A stretch of 64,000 nucleotides of DNA from Aliidiomarina sp. (GTDB taxonomy: Bacteria; Pseudomonadota; Gammaproteobacteria; Enterobacterales; Alteromonadaceae). The translations under genes were made by a program, and so were the position numbers. Positions within the stretch are counted from its first letter, which is position 1. Every line of letters starts with the position of its first letter. Below, in pieces: positions 36,789 to 48,353 of the stretch. A model generated the notes under the pieces. That model searched no databases, was not told the origin of the DNA, and saw only the letters and a program-made list of their open reading frames with translations. The stretch is taken from contig NZ_JAIUMR010000003.1 of the NCBI RefSeq assembly GCF_022565475.1, positions 124,001-188,000 of the forward strand. The letters are read 5' to 3'.

Positions 36789-39122
36789 ATGAGCCAAACG
36801 GTGCAACCTTTGCAGGAGCGCCTAAATACGGCGCTCTTTGGTAATCCTTTACCGCAAGTAGACGATTTACCAAACCTCGACGCGCTGGGCATCACCCCAG
36901 CGCAACTCTTCGATTGGGTCGATACACAACTGACAAGTCGCGTACTTGATCTACATTCCCGCGAACTGCAAGCAGCGGGTGAAAGCTTCTATACCATTGG
37001 TTCCGCTGGCCATGAAGGTAATACTGCAATAGCGGCTGCTTTCCGCCACAATGACATGGCGTTTCTCCATTACCGTTCTGGTGCGTTTTTCATTCAGCGC
37101 TTGAAGCAGGTGCACGGCAGCACGCCGATTTACGACATGTTGTTGAGTTTTGCCGCGAGTAAGGACGACCCTATTTCTTCCGGCCGCCACAAAGTACTCG
37201 GTAGCAAAGCAGCGTTTGTACCACCACAAACCAGCACCATTGGCTCGCATTTACCGAAAGCGGTGGGGATGGCGCACAGCATTGGTTTGGCTAAACGCCT
37301 AAACCATAACGGTGAAGTGCCACATGACGCTGCGGTACTGTGCAGCTTCGGTGATGCGTCGGCCAACCACTCAACCAGCCAAGGGGCAATTAACACTGCC
37401 TGTTGGACTGCTTATCAAAGCATGCCCCTGCCGCTGGTGTTTGTTTGTGAAGACAACGGCATTGGTATCAGCACATCCACACCGCACGGTTGGATAGAGC
37501 AAAGTTTCAGTCGACGCCCTGGCTTAAATTATGTCAGCTGTGATGGCCGCAACTTGCTGTCGGTTTACGCCGCTGCGAAGGAAGCTGAGCGAATTGCGCG
37601 GAAACGCCGTCAACCGGTGTTCTTGCATATGAAATGTGTGCGTTTATATGGTCACGCTGGTTCTGATGCGGAAATGACCTATTTAAGCAAAGAGCAAATC
37701 GCCCATAATGAGGCCAACGATCCGTTACGCACCAGCTTAGCACTGCTCGAAGCCTATGGTATTGCCAGCAAAGCGCAAATGCAGGACTACTTGAATGCGC
37801 TCTTTACGCGCGTGCGAGCGGTTGGCCGTGAAGCGACCTATCGTGACAAGCTGAAAGACAGTCGCGAAGTGATGGCTGCGATTGCGCCACAGCGTGCAGA
37901 GCAGCCAATTCCGACACCACTGAGTGGTGAACAACGGCAACAGCTTTTTGCCCACGAAAAACATAACATCGGCAAGCCACAAACACTGAACAAATTGCTG
38001 AACTGGGCGTTACATGACCTGTTTGCGCAATACCCTCACGCCATTATGATGGGTGAAGATATTGGTAAAAAGGGCGGCGTGTACGGTGTGACCAGTCGCT
38101 TGGTCAATCAGTTTGGCCCTAACCGCATTATGAATACCTTGCTCGACGAGCAAAGTATTTTAGGGATGGCCATTGGCGCGGCTCACAACGGCTTTTTGCC
38201 TATGCCGGAAATCCAATTCTTGGCCTACGTGCATAATGCCGAAGACCAAATCCGCGGTGAAGCGGCCACTTTATCGTTCTTCAGTTCTGGTCAATACACC
38301 AATCCCATGGTTATTCGTGTTGCAGGCCTTGCCTACCAACGTGGCTTCGGTGGTCACTTCCATAACGACAATAGCTTTGCGGTGTTCCGTGACTTGCCAG
38401 GCGTTGTTGTTGCTTGTCCGTCGAATGGGGCTTCAGCGGCACGAATGTTACGCGAAGCAGTGCGTCTCGCCGATGAGCAAAAACGAGTGGTGATTTTCCT
38501 TGAACCGATTGCGCTCTATAACCAAAAAGACCTTCATGAGGTCGGTGACAATGGTTGGATGTTTGACTACCCCGAACCAGACCAGCGCATTGGATTCGGT
38601 GAGGTCAGTGTGCATGAAAGCAACACGATTGCTGCTAGTCATTCCGTCGATTTATGTATTATCAGTTACGGTAACGGCTATTATCTGTCGCGTCAGGCGC
38701 AGCAAGAACTTGCTGCGAACGGTGTGCAAAGTCGTTTGGTCGACTTGAATTGGCTGCATCCATTACCGATGGAAAGTCTGCTGATGGCCATTGGAGATTG
38801 CCCGAATGTGTTGATTGTTGACGAATGTCGGCAAACTGGATCAGTGTCCGAAGAACTATGGACTCGCCTGCAAGAAGCCGGTGTGCAAGCTCGACTTGGC
38901 CGTTTATGTGCGGATGACTCATTTATTCCATTGGCGAAGGCCGCTTACCATGTGTTACCCGCAAAAGATGGCATTGTCCGTGCTGCACAAGCGCTGATTT
39001 GGGGGCAGGACTCTCCAGATGCCGATACGATTGCAGGCTTACGAGCAAACTCGAGCAAAGGCGGTACGTTAAAGCCGGGCGCTAAAATCGGTAGTAAAGG
39101 GCAAGCAGGAGAGAAGTCATGA
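36789..39122 (+). CDS. Fused alpha/beta 2-oxoacid dehydrogenase E1 component-like TPP enzyme
   Basis: E1alpha part (GDASANHSTSQGAINTACW...VFVCEDNGIGIST) followed by transketolase-like beta part (MGEDIGKKGGVYGVTSRLVNQFGPNRIMNTLLDEQSILGMAIG). Confidence 0.88.
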   Translation: MSQTVQPLQERLNTALFGNPLPQVDDLPNLDALGITPAQLFDWVDTQLTSRVLDLHSRELQAAGESFYTIGSAGHEGNTAIAAAFRHNDMAFLHYRSGAFFIQRLKQVHGSTPIYDMLLSFAASKDDPISSGRHKVLGSKAAFVPPQTSTIGSHLPKAVGMAHSIGLAKRLNHNGEVPHDAAVLCSFGDASANHSTSQGAINTACWTAYQSMPLPLVFVCEDNGIGISTSTPHGWIEQSFSRRPGLNYVSCDGRNLLSVYAAAKEAERIARKRRQPVFLHMKCVRLYGHAGSDAEMTYLSKEQIAHNEANDPLRTSLALLEAYGIASKAQMQDYLNALFTRVRAVGREATYRDKLKDSREVMAAIAPQRAEQPIPTPLSGEQRQQLFAHEKHNIGKPQTLNKLLNWALHDLFAQYPHAIMMGEDIGKKGGVYGVTSRLVNQFGPNRIMNTLLDEQSILGMAIGAAHNGFLPMPEIQFLAYVHNAEDQIRGEAATLSFFSSGQYTNPMVIRVAGLAYQRGFGGHFHNDNSFAVFRDLPGVVVACPSNGASAARMLREAVRLADEQKRVVIFLEPIALYNQKDLHEVGDNGWMFDYPEPDQRIGFGEVSVHESNTIAASHSVDLCIISYGNGYYLSRQAQQELAANGVQSRLVDLNWLHPLPMESLLMAIGDCPNVLIVDECRQTGSVSEELWTRLQEAGVQARLGRLCADDSFIPLAKAAYHVLPAKDGIVRAAQALIWGQDSPDADTIAGLRANSSKGGTLKPGAKIGSKGQAGEKS

Positions 39123-40207
39123 GCCGTGAAAAATTGCGTGCTTTAGTCGTTTGCCCGGGGCGGGGAACCTATAACCGTGCTGAGTTGGGCTATTTGGCGA
39201 CTCATCATGGTGACCGCAAGGATATTCTGGATCGGTTAGATGCCATCCGTAAAGAGCAGGGCGAAACCCCTATTCAAGAGCTTGATAGTGCCAAACTGTT
39301 TAAGAGTCGTGAGCATTTGGCTGCGAACAACGCTGCACCGTTAATTTACGCCTGTTCGTACAGTGATTTTTTAAGCATTGATCAAGACCGTTTTGAAATC
39401 GCTGCGGTGACGGGTAACAGCATGGGTTGGTACATTGCCCTAGCTTGTGCCGGCGCACTCGATGCTGAAAAAGGCCTTGAACTGGTCGGCGGTATGGCTG
39501 CCCTTACTGGTGGTCAAGAAGGGGGTGGTCAAAACTCTGGCGGCCAAGATCTGGGAGGTCAGTTGATTTACCCAGACGTGAATGACGACTGGCAAGCGGA
39601 TGCTGAGCGTCAGGCACTGATAGAGTCGCTGCTGCAACATAGTGACGACGATAAGCGTTTATACCGTTCCATTCGCTTTGGTGGCTACCAAGTACTGGCG
39701 GGACCAGACAGCGCAATTAAGCACGCCATGACGGTACTACCGCCTCTGGATGATCGTTATCCGCTGGTATTGCCGGGCCACAGTGCCTTCCACACGTCAC
39801 TGATGGCGGATGCAAGCAAAAAAGCACTCGAAGTTTTTGCGAAGGACTTCTTCAGCGCACCTAAAGTACCGATGATTGATGGCCGCGGCGTTATTTGGCA
39901 ACCGCTTGGTACCGATGTTGAAGCGTTGCGCCAATACACCTTGGTCCACCAAGTTTGTGAAACCTACGATTTTAGTCAAGCAATCCTGACTGGGGTGAAA
40001 GAGCTTGCACCGGATGTGATTATTTTGACCGGTCCGGGTGCGACCATGGGTGGTGCGGTTGCGCAAGCATTGATTGCCGAAGGTTGGCATGAAATGCACA
40101 GTAAAGCGGACTTTATTGCCCAACAGAAAGATGCGCAGGCGAAAGAAGAATACCCGTATATCATCTCGTTAGGCATGGAACAGCAACGCGCGCTCGTGAG
40201 CAAATGA
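39119..40207 (+). CDS. ACP S-malonyltransferase-like acyltransferase
   Basis: LVVCPGRGTYN...AAVTGNSMGWYIALACAGALD...LPGHSAFHTSLM: MCAT fold-like with altered nucleophile-elbow context; overlaps the E1 gene by 4 nt. Confidence 0.75.
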   Translation: MSREKLRALVVCPGRGTYNRAELGYLATHHGDRKDILDRLDAIRKEQGETPIQELDSAKLFKSREHLAANNAAPLIYACSYSDFLSIDQDRFEIAAVTGNSMGWYIALACAGALDAEKGLELVGGMAALTGGQEGGGQNSGGQDLGGQLIYPDVNDDWQADAERQALIESLLQHSDDDKRLYRSIRFGGYQVLAGPDSAIKHAMTVLPPLDDRYPLVLPGHSAFHTSLMADASKKALEVFAKDFFSAPKVPMIDGRGVIWQPLGTDVEALRQYTLVHQVCETYDFSQAILTGVKELAPDVIILTGPGATMGGAVAQALIAEGWHEMHSKADFIAQQKDAQAKEEYPYIISLGMEQQRALVSK

Positions 40208-40236
40208 GCGCGCCAATGCCCCACAAGCGTTAGCGC

Positions 40237-41786
<1,550 letters not shown>

Positions 41787-41964
41787 GGTTTAACTCGTAG
41801 AACTTACCCTAGCTTACAATGGTGGCTATTTTATTCTGGCCAGTCGTAGCGATGTTGATCTGGCGCAAAGTAGGGTGCGTTAGCGCTGAAAACTACCCCC
41901 CTCGAGGTATCCCCCCACCTCTTTTCGGATATAAACTAAACTCAGTAAAACGCATACCATGTGT

Positions 41965-42085
41965 GTGTACGCCGAGCTGCGTTATCTAAACCTTCCAACA
42001 TTGAAGGCATGATGCGACAGCCGTGGCAATTCCGCCACCAGGGTGAGTTTGGAAACGAGCTGACCTCCCGAAATTTGGAAAGGTG
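41965..42085 (+). ncRNA. Moco-type (molybdenum cofactor) riboswitch leader upstream of moaA
   Basis: Structured leader ending ACCTCCCGAAATTTGGAAAGG directly before moaA; internal GTGGCAATTCCGCCACCAGGGT helix. Confidence 0.75.
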
Positions 42086-42090
42086 TGAAC

Positions 42091-43062
42091 ATGCTTACTG
42101 ATAAATATTCGCGTCGCTTTACGTACCTGCGTCTGTCGGTTACGGAAAGCTGCAACTTCCGCTGTAATTACTGTCTGCCCGACGGTCCTGATTGCGTGTC
42201 TCGCAAAGAAGAGCTGACCCTCGAAGAAATTCGTCGAGTGGTTACTGCGTTTGCCCAAGCTGGCACTCGCAAGGTGCGAATTACCGGCGGCGAGCCTGCA
42301 TTACGCAAGGATCTCACTGAAATCATCGCAACCTGTAAAGCGGTGCCTGGCATTGATGAAGTAGCGATTACCACCAACGGCTATCGCTTAGAGCGCGACC
42401 TCGACCGTTGGATCGACGCTGGGCTGGATGCCATCAACGTGAGCGTGGACAGCTTAGATGCTGGTACCTTCCAAATGATTACCGGTGATAGCCGCCTCGA
42501 TAGTATTCTGCGGGGAATCGACCTTGCCCTTGAGCGTGGCCTGAAACGGGTCAAAATTAACAGTGTATTGCTGCGCGATTATAACGCGGCCGAGTTACCG
42601 CAGTTTTTAGAGTATGTAAAAACTCGTCCGGTTGCTCTGCGGTTTATCGAGTTGATGCAAACTGGCGATAACCGCGCCTACTATCAGCGTAATCATGTTC
42701 GTGGCGAAGACATCAAACAACAGCTACTCAATGACGGTTGGGTGCAAACCATTAAACCAACCACAGCTGGCCCTGCACAGGAATTTACTCATTCGGACTT
42801 TGCCGGTCGCATGGGTTTAATTATGCCTTATAGCAAAGACTTTTGTGCTGACTGTAACCGTTTACGCGTGTCGTCGCGCGGACAATTGTTTATGTGCTTG
42901 TTTGCCTCTGAGCACAATAATTTACGCCCGTTCTTGCAGCAGGATGACCCCGCAGCACTGATTCAGCACCTGCAGGATGTGTTGCAAGGAAAAGCTGCGA
43001 GCCATCATTTGCATGAGGAATTCACCGGAGCAACTCGGCACTTGGCGATGATCGGAGGCTAA
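42091..43062 (+). CDS. moaA: GTP 3',8-cyclase MoaA
   Basis: YLRLSVTESCNFRCNYCLPDG radical SAM motif; C-terminal CADCNRLRVSSRGQLFMCLF. Confidence 0.97.
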   Translation: MLTDKYSRRFTYLRLSVTESCNFRCNYCLPDGPDCVSRKEELTLEEIRRVVTAFAQAGTRKVRITGGEPALRKDLTEIIATCKAVPGIDEVAITTNGYRLERDLDRWIDAGLDAINVSVDSLDAGTFQMITGDSRLDSILRGIDLALERGLKRVKINSVLLRDYNAAELPQFLEYVKTRPVALRFIELMQTGDNRAYYQRNHVRGEDIKQQLLNDGWVQTIKPTTAGPAQEFTHSDFAGRMGLIMPYSKDFCADCNRLRVSSRGQLFMCLFASEHNNLRPFLQQDDPAALIQHLQDVLQGKAASHHLHEEFTGATRHLAMIGG

Positions 43063-43064
43063 GC

Positions 43065-43718
43065 ATGCAACCGTTCAGTTGTATTCTTCTTGCTGGGGGC
43101 ATGTCCTCGCGGATGGGACGCGACAAAGCCTTGCTGCCGATTTCACCAGCACGTGCTTGCGCAGACGAACATGTTCTTCTGCAGCATATGGCAAAAATTG
43201 CACAATTAAGCGGCGCAGAACAAATTGTGGTCAGTCGCGATCCCAAACTGCAATTACCGACCCAAACTCAGTTTCTGTTTGTTGCTGACCAGTACCCGCA
43301 ATTAGGTCCGTTGGCCGGTTTACACGCGTGTTTACCGTTCTGCGATTATGACCGCGTTTTGGTTTTACCAGTGGACATGCCGGCACTGTCGGTTGAACTC
43401 TTGTCGAGTTTGGTCAGTAGCCCAAATCCGGCTTATTTCGAAGGTTATGAAATGCCATGTTTACTGTATCGAAACGCTGCACTTGAGGCGTTTCTTGCCG
43501 AGCAACTCGTCAACCCAAATGCTCGGCGTTCGATTCGCAGTCTAATCAATTGGACTGCGGCCGAGGCCTTGCCGTTACCCAGTTCAGTTGATGAACGAGC
43601 GCTGCTGAATACCAACACCCCAGAACAGTGGCAGCGTTTCCTGCAAGGTTATTCAGGACCGATTGGTGAACAGCAAGCGAGCCTTCAGCAGGGTGAAACT
43701 AGAGGGAATCGATCATGA
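43065..43718 (+). CDS. mobA: Molybdenum cofactor guanylyltransferase MobA
   Basis: CILLAGGMSSRMGRDKALLP...LPVDMPAL. Confidence 0.95.
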   Translation: MQPFSCILLAGGMSSRMGRDKALLPISPARACADEHVLLQHMAKIAQLSGAEQIVVSRDPKLQLPTQTQFLFVADQYPQLGPLAGLHACLPFCDYDRVLVLPVDMPALSVELLSSLVSSPNPAYFEGYEMPCLLYRNAALEAFLAEQLVNPNARRSIRSLINWTAAEALPLPSSVDERALLNTNTPEQWQRFLQGYSGPIGEQQASLQQGETRGNRS

Positions 43719-44272
43719 GTAAAAAAGTGAAGCAATTTATGCCATTGCATGTAGCGGTGATGACAGTCTCAGACACGCGCACGGACGCAAATGACAGCAC
43801 AGGTGCTTTCTTGGTTGAGTCGTTGAAGTCAGCTGGGCATGTGGTCTGTGAACGCAGTATTACGACCAATAATCGTTACCAAATTCGTCAACAGTTGAGC
43901 AGTTGGATTGCGAGTACAGACGTTCAGGTGGTTTTGATTAATGGCGGAACTGGATTTGCTGCGAACAATGCAACAGTCGCAGCAATTACACCGTTATTCG
44001 ATAAAGTCGTCGATGGCTTTGGTGAAATCTTTCGCCAGTTAAGTTTTCAAGATATTGGCAGCGCAGCTTTGCAGAGCCAGGCGATAGCGGGACTCGCGAA
44101 CGAGACTTTAATTTTTGCCATGCCGGGTTCAGGTGGTGCAGCGAAATTGGCTTGGGAACAATTGATTAAGCCGCAACTCGATGCGCGCCAAGGGCCATGC
44201 AATTTTGTCGCCCACGTAAAGAATAGCCCGGTAAATAGCTGCAACCCGACTCAACACCTTTTGAATGGATAA
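43715..44272 (+). CDS. moaB: Molybdenum cofactor biosynthesis protein MoaB
   Basis: [30 protein letters not shown]...[17 protein letters not shown]-binding fold. Confidence 0.92.
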   Translation: MSKKVKQFMPLHVAVMTVSDTRTDANDSTGAFLVESLKSAGHVVCERSITTNNRYQIRQQLSSWIASTDVQVVLINGGTGFAANNATVAAITPLFDKVVDGFGEIFRQLSFQDIGSAALQSQAIAGLANETLIFAMPGSGGAAKLAWEQLIKPQLDARQGPCNFVAHVKNSPVNSCNPTQHLLNG

Positions 44273-44279
44273 TGCATTT

Positions 44280-44777
44280 ATGAGCGACAACAAACTGACC
44301 CACTTAGACGCTGCTGGCGCTGCGCATATGGTCGATATCACCGAAAAAACAGTCACACGCCGAGAAGCCATTGCGGTCGCGCGGGTCATTATGAATGGCG
44401 ACGTGATGGCGCAACTGCAACAAGCTGCCGCTAAAAAAGGCGACGTACTAGCGACAGCGCGGGTCGCTGGCATCATGGCCGCCAAAAGAACGAGCGATTT
44501 AATTCCGCTTTGCCACCCATTAGCCCTGAACAAGGTTACCGTCGATTTTGAACTCGACAGCGTGAAGAACGAAGTTCGGATTCTGACTCGCTGCGTGGTC
44601 GAAGGGAAAACAGGCGTGGAAATGGAAGCGTTAACCGCTGCTAGCGTGGCAGCGCTCACCATTTATGACATGTGCAAGGCCGTCGACCCAGCGATGACGA
44701 TTACCGATATTGCATTGCAAGAAAAGCTTGGCGGTAAGCGTGGGCACTGGCAACGAGATAGCGAGGAGAGTCGTTAA
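44280..44777 (+). CDS. moaC: Cyclic pyranopterin monophosphate synthase MoaC
   Basis: [27 protein letters not shown]...[12 protein letters not shown]. Confidence 0.97.
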   Translation: MSDNKLTHLDAAGAAHMVDITEKTVTRREAIAVARVIMNGDVMAQLQQAAAKKGDVLATARVAGIMAAKRTSDLIPLCHPLALNKVTVDFELDSVKNEVRILTRCVVEGKTGVEMEALTAASVAALTIYDMCKAVDPAMTITDIALQEKLGGKRGHWQRDSEESR

Positions 44778-44778
44778 C

Positions 44779-45027
44779 ATGATTAAAGTATTGTTCTTTG
44801 CAGTTTTGCGTGAACGCTTAGGCACCAGTGAAGTGGCCGTCGAGGACTTTCACGGCAGTACGGTTGCAGACCTTATTCAGCACTTAGAGCAGCGCTCGCT
44901 AAAGTGGCATCAAGAGCTTGCGTCACAAGACGTTTTAGCCGCAGTCAATCAACAACTCGTGAGCCATACCTATGTTATCGAAGCAGGCGATGAAGTTGCA
45001 TTTTTCCCACCGGTTACGGGTGGCTAA
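44779..45027 (+). CDS. moaD: Molybdopterin synthase sulfur carrier subunit MoaD
   Basis: Ubiquitin-like protein ending AFFPPVTGG. Confidence 0.95.
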   Translation: MIKVLFFAVLRERLGTSEVAVEDFHGSTVADLIQHLEQRSLKWHQELASQDVLAAVNQQLVSHTYVIEAGDEVAFFPPVTGG

Positions 45028-45071
45028 TTCTGTTACTCAAGAGTTGTTACGAATACGGAAGCGAGAAGTCC

Positions 45072-45554
45072 ATGCAGAATGTGAAGATTCACGTATATGA
45101 AGCTAATTTTGATGTCGGAGAAGAATACCGTTATCTTGCGGATGATGCGAAGTTTGGCGCGGTGGTTACTTTCACCGGGCTTGTCCGTGAACTTCAGAGT
45201 GGCAAGTTAACCGCCATGACGTTGGAACATTATCCCGCCATGACGGAGAAAGCGTTGGCTGCAATTGTTAGTGAAGCGCAAGAACGTTGGCCGCTCGGTC
45301 GCGTAACCGTGATTCACCGAGTTGGTCGCTTAACCTTGAATGAGCAAATTGTGTTTGTTGGGGTCGCGAGCGCGCACCGCAATGCAGCTTTTGCAGCAGC
45401 TGAGTTCATCATGGACTTCCTGAAAACTCGCGCGCCTTTCTGGAAGAAAGAACATACAAACGACGGTGATTACTGGGTGACTGCTAAAACAAGCGATGAG
45501 CAAGCGGCGCAGCGTTGGCAGGCTAATAAAGACGCACTTGATAATGAAGGCTGA
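45072..45554 (+). CDS. moaE: Molybdopterin synthase catalytic subunit MoaE
   Basis: GAVVTFTGLVRE...MTLEHYPAMTEKAL...FMDFLKTRAPFWKKE. Confidence 0.96.
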   Translation: MQNVKIHVYEANFDVGEEYRYLADDAKFGAVVTFTGLVRELQSGKLTAMTLEHYPAMTEKALAAIVSEAQERWPLGRVTVIHRVGRLTLNEQIVFVGVASAHRNAAFAAAEFIMDFLKTRAPFWKKEHTNDGDYWVTAKTSDEQAAQRWQANKDALDNEG

Positions 45555-46323
45555 CTCGATGCGGCGGTTAATTTTTGTTTTATGCTCAACGCTTTGTTTA
45601 GCGCTAAGTTATGCACAAGCAGAGGAATTAAGGATTGCCTCGGCTTCTGATTTGCGTTGGGTGATGCCGACTTTAGTTGACGAATTTGTTCAACAAAACC
45701 CAAGTGCGAGCGGGCGAGTTCAAGTGGTGTACGGGTCTTCTGGACGCTTGTTTGGGCAAATTCAAAATGGCGCGCCATTTCATATATTCTTCGCCGCCGA
45801 TGAAAGTTTTCCGGTTGCATTGGTTGAAGGTGGTGGGGCTAATGGTGAGGTATTTGCGTATGCGCAAGGTGGGCTGGCCTTGTGGTCACGCCGACAAGCA
45901 TGGGATTCAGATCTCGAACCGGGCGCGGACTTGCTCCGCAGCCGCGGTCGGATTGCGATAGCGAACCCGCAACATGCACCTTATGGTCGTTTGGCATTAG
46001 CATGGTTGCAAAGCTTAGCCGAGTGGCCGCAGCTGGAAAATCGCTTGGTGTATGCAGAAAGTGCGGCGCAAACCGCGCATTTTGTCCGCAGTGGTAGCGC
46101 TGAGGTTGGCGTCCTAGCAAAAGCGTTAACCGAGCACAATGAAATGCAACATGGCCATATTCGTCAGCTTCCTGACGCACCGAAAGTGCAACAAGCAATG
46201 GTGATTACGCAAGCGGGAGCAGACAACGAATTAGCACATTTATTTTATGCGTTTATTGCGAGTGAACAGGGACAGGCTATCTTTGTCGACGCCGGGTTCT
46301 ATCCGCATAAGGAGCCAGAATGA
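45544..46323 (+). CDS. modA: Molybdate ABC transporter substrate-binding protein ModA
   Basis: Signal peptide; ELRIASASDLRWVMPTLVDEFVQQNP...VVYGSSGRLFGQIQNGAPFHIFFAADESFP. Confidence 0.94.
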   Translation: MKADSMRRLIFVLCSTLCLALSYAQAEELRIASASDLRWVMPTLVDEFVQQNPSASGRVQVVYGSSGRLFGQIQNGAPFHIFFAADESFPVALVEGGGANGEVFAYAQGGLALWSRRQAWDSDLEPGADLLRSRGRIAIANPQHAPYGRLALAWLQSLAEWPQLENRLVYAESAAQTAHFVRSGSAEVGVLAKALTEHNEMQHGHIRQLPDAPKVQQAMVITQAGADNELAHLFYAFIASEQGQAIFVDAGFYPHKEPE

Positions 46324-47009
46324 GTGCCAATGACCTGCAAGCCATCTGGTTAACCTTGCAACTTGCGGCAGTGTCGACGGTTATTCTCTTGATTATTTCG
46401 CTGCCATTGGCATGGTGGCTGAGTCAAACCAGCAGTCGTTGGCGGCCGTTAGTTGAAGCGACGGTTGCCCTGCCTTTAGTCTTGCCACCCACGGTCCTAG
46501 GCTTCTATTTATTGGTTGCGCTGGGACCTGAAGGCATTATCGGCGGCAGTCTTGAAGCGTTAGGCATGCACCACCTCGCGTTTAGCTTTACTGGCCTTGT
46601 TATTGGCTCGGTGGTTTATTCGTTGCCATTTGCGGTACAGCCGTTACAAAACGCCTTTGCCAGCGTACCACGAGAGCTCCTCGAAGCGGCATCGTGTCTG
46701 CGAGCGCGTTATGCCGATCGCTTTATTCACCTCGTGTTACCGTTAGCGAAGCGAGGCTTTGTTACTGCTGCAGTGCTTTCCTTCGCCCATACCATTGGCG
46801 AGTTTGGCGTTGTGCTTATGATTGGCGGGAATATCCCCGGTGAAACCCAAGTGGTGTCCATCGCGATTTATGATCATGTGGAAGGGCTAAATTATAGTGC
46901 CGCCAATCAATTATCGTTGTGGCTCTTGGCCTTCTCGCTACTTGTATTGTTGATTGTCTATAGTTTAAACCGTGGTCAAGCGGTCATGAAGTTGCGGGGG
47001 GTATCGTGA
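46320..47009 (+). CDS. modB: Molybdate ABC transporter permease ModB
   Basis: LPLVLPPTVLGFYLLVALGPEG...RFIHLVLPLAKRGFVTAAVLSFAHTIGEFGVVLMIGGNIPGETQVVSIAIYDHVE. Confidence 0.96.
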   Translation: MSANDLQAIWLTLQLAAVSTVILLIISLPLAWWLSQTSSRWRPLVEATVALPLVLPPTVLGFYLLVALGPEGIIGGSLEALGMHHLAFSFTGLVIGSVVYSLPFAVQPLQNAFASVPRELLEAASCLRARYADRFIHLVLPLAKRGFVTAAVLSFAHTIGEFGVVLMIGGNIPGETQVVSIAIYDHVEGLNYSAANQLSLWLLAFSLLVLLIVYSLNRGQAVMKLRGVS

Positions 47010-48208
47010 TGCTGAATGCAGAGACTTATGCAGATCTTCATGCGAACCACACAGCGAACGCAGACTTGCAAAAGCAACAATTCTTGCGCCTCGACATTGA
47101 CCTTCACCGTGGTGATTTTCACTTACACGCGAAACTCGATTTACCCACGACAGGTATTAGTGCGATATACGGTCCTTCAGGCTGTGGCAAAACAACGTTG
47201 CTACGCGTGATTGCAGGTTTAGAAACACAGGGCGTGAATGGCAGCATCCAATTTGCTGCAGAGTCTTGGTTAACTGCACAGCAGGTTATGGCTGTCGAAG
47301 ATCGCAACATTGGTTTTGTTTTTCAGCGACCCGCTTTGTTTCCGCACTTAACGGTGTTGGAAAATCTTGAATTTGCGTGGCGTCGGGCGCCACAAGTGCG
47401 TAAGCAGCACTTACGTTCTGGCCCTTTATGGGTTGCCGAGCTCACTGGTATCAATGAATTGTTGCAGCACAAGCCGGCGCAACTTTCGGGTGGACAGCAG
47501 CAGCGTGTGGCCATTGCGCGGACGCTGCTCAGTTGCCCACAGTTGCTACTGATGGACGAGCCTCTCGCAAACCTTGATCGCAAGGCTAAGCTCGACTTAG
47601 TCCAGGTGCTCCAACGTGTACAAAACGTCCTACAAATCCCGATTCTCTATGTCTCTCATAACGCCGAAGAAGTGCTCAGGCTGGCTGACTATTTGGTCTT
47701 TATGGAGCAGGGGCAGGTGATTACGCATGGAGAGTTCGTGTCAGTGTTGCAGTCAGACGAAGGTTTGGCTCGTTTAGGTGGGGCAAATGTATTGGCGGCC
47801 ACAGTGGTTGACGCCGTGTCGGATGCACCGGCGCATGCATCGACGAAAGCGCCTGTAGAGGCAGACGAATTGTTGCACCTAACCATTGCTGGTCAGTCGA
47901 TGCGACTGCCGAACCCTGATTGGCAGCAGAACCAGGTTGCGAGTTTAAAGCAGCGACGCCTGTTGATCGCGGCCGAGTCGATTGGCCTCACGCGCACGCT
48001 TCCGAAAGACACTAGTATAAGTAACGCACTGTCTGCGCAAATTATCGCCGTGAAGCCAGCGATGCATCCTGCGGAAAGTCGGGTGTTGCTTGAACTCGCA
48101 GATGGTCAGCACTGCAGCGCGTTAATCACCAAACATTCACTGCAACGCCTGCAATTTCAAGAAGGCGAGCAGGTGTACATGCTCATTAAAGCCGTTGCGA
48201 GTCACTAA
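47006..48208 (+). CDS. modC: Molybdate ABC transporter ATP-binding protein ModC
   Basis: IYGPSGCGKTTLLRVIAGLE, LSGGQQQRVAIARTLLSCPQLLLMDEPLANLD, C-terminal TOBE-like domain. Confidence 0.95.
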   Translation: MMLNAETYADLHANHTANADLQKQQFLRLDIDLHRGDFHLHAKLDLPTTGISAIYGPSGCGKTTLLRVIAGLETQGVNGSIQFAAESWLTAQQVMAVEDRNIGFVFQRPALFPHLTVLENLEFAWRRAPQVRKQHLRSGPLWVAELTGINELLQHKPAQLSGGQQQRVAIARTLLSCPQLLLMDEPLANLDRKAKLDLVQVLQRVQNVLQIPILYVSHNAEEVLRLADYLVFMEQGQVITHGEFVSVLQSDEGLARLGGANVLAATVVDAVSDAPAHASTKAPVEADELLHLTIAGQSMRLPNPDWQQNQVASLKQRRLLIAAESIGLTRTLPKDTSISNALSAQIIAVKPAMHPAESRVLLELADGQHCSALITKHSLQRLQFQEGEQVYMLIKAVASH

Positions 48209-48353
48209 CGAGTCGTTTGAATTGCGGAACTGGAATAAATTGCTACGAAAAATGTAAATCTATTTTTGAAAACTTGTTAGCGACGGTAGAAATTACCCAA
48301 TTCTAAACTTATAGTAGAGGTCTCAACGCGAGCAGCAACAAGCAGGTACTAGA

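Noticed and set aside
38173-38493. 106 aa + strand ORF within the E1 gene
   Set aside because: Overlaps a long homologous ORF in another frame; no recognisable motif.
39500-39560. GGQ repeat as a possible recoding or frameshift signal
   Set aside because: Reads through in one frame as a glycine-rich loop; no slippery sequence or alternative ORF supports recoding.
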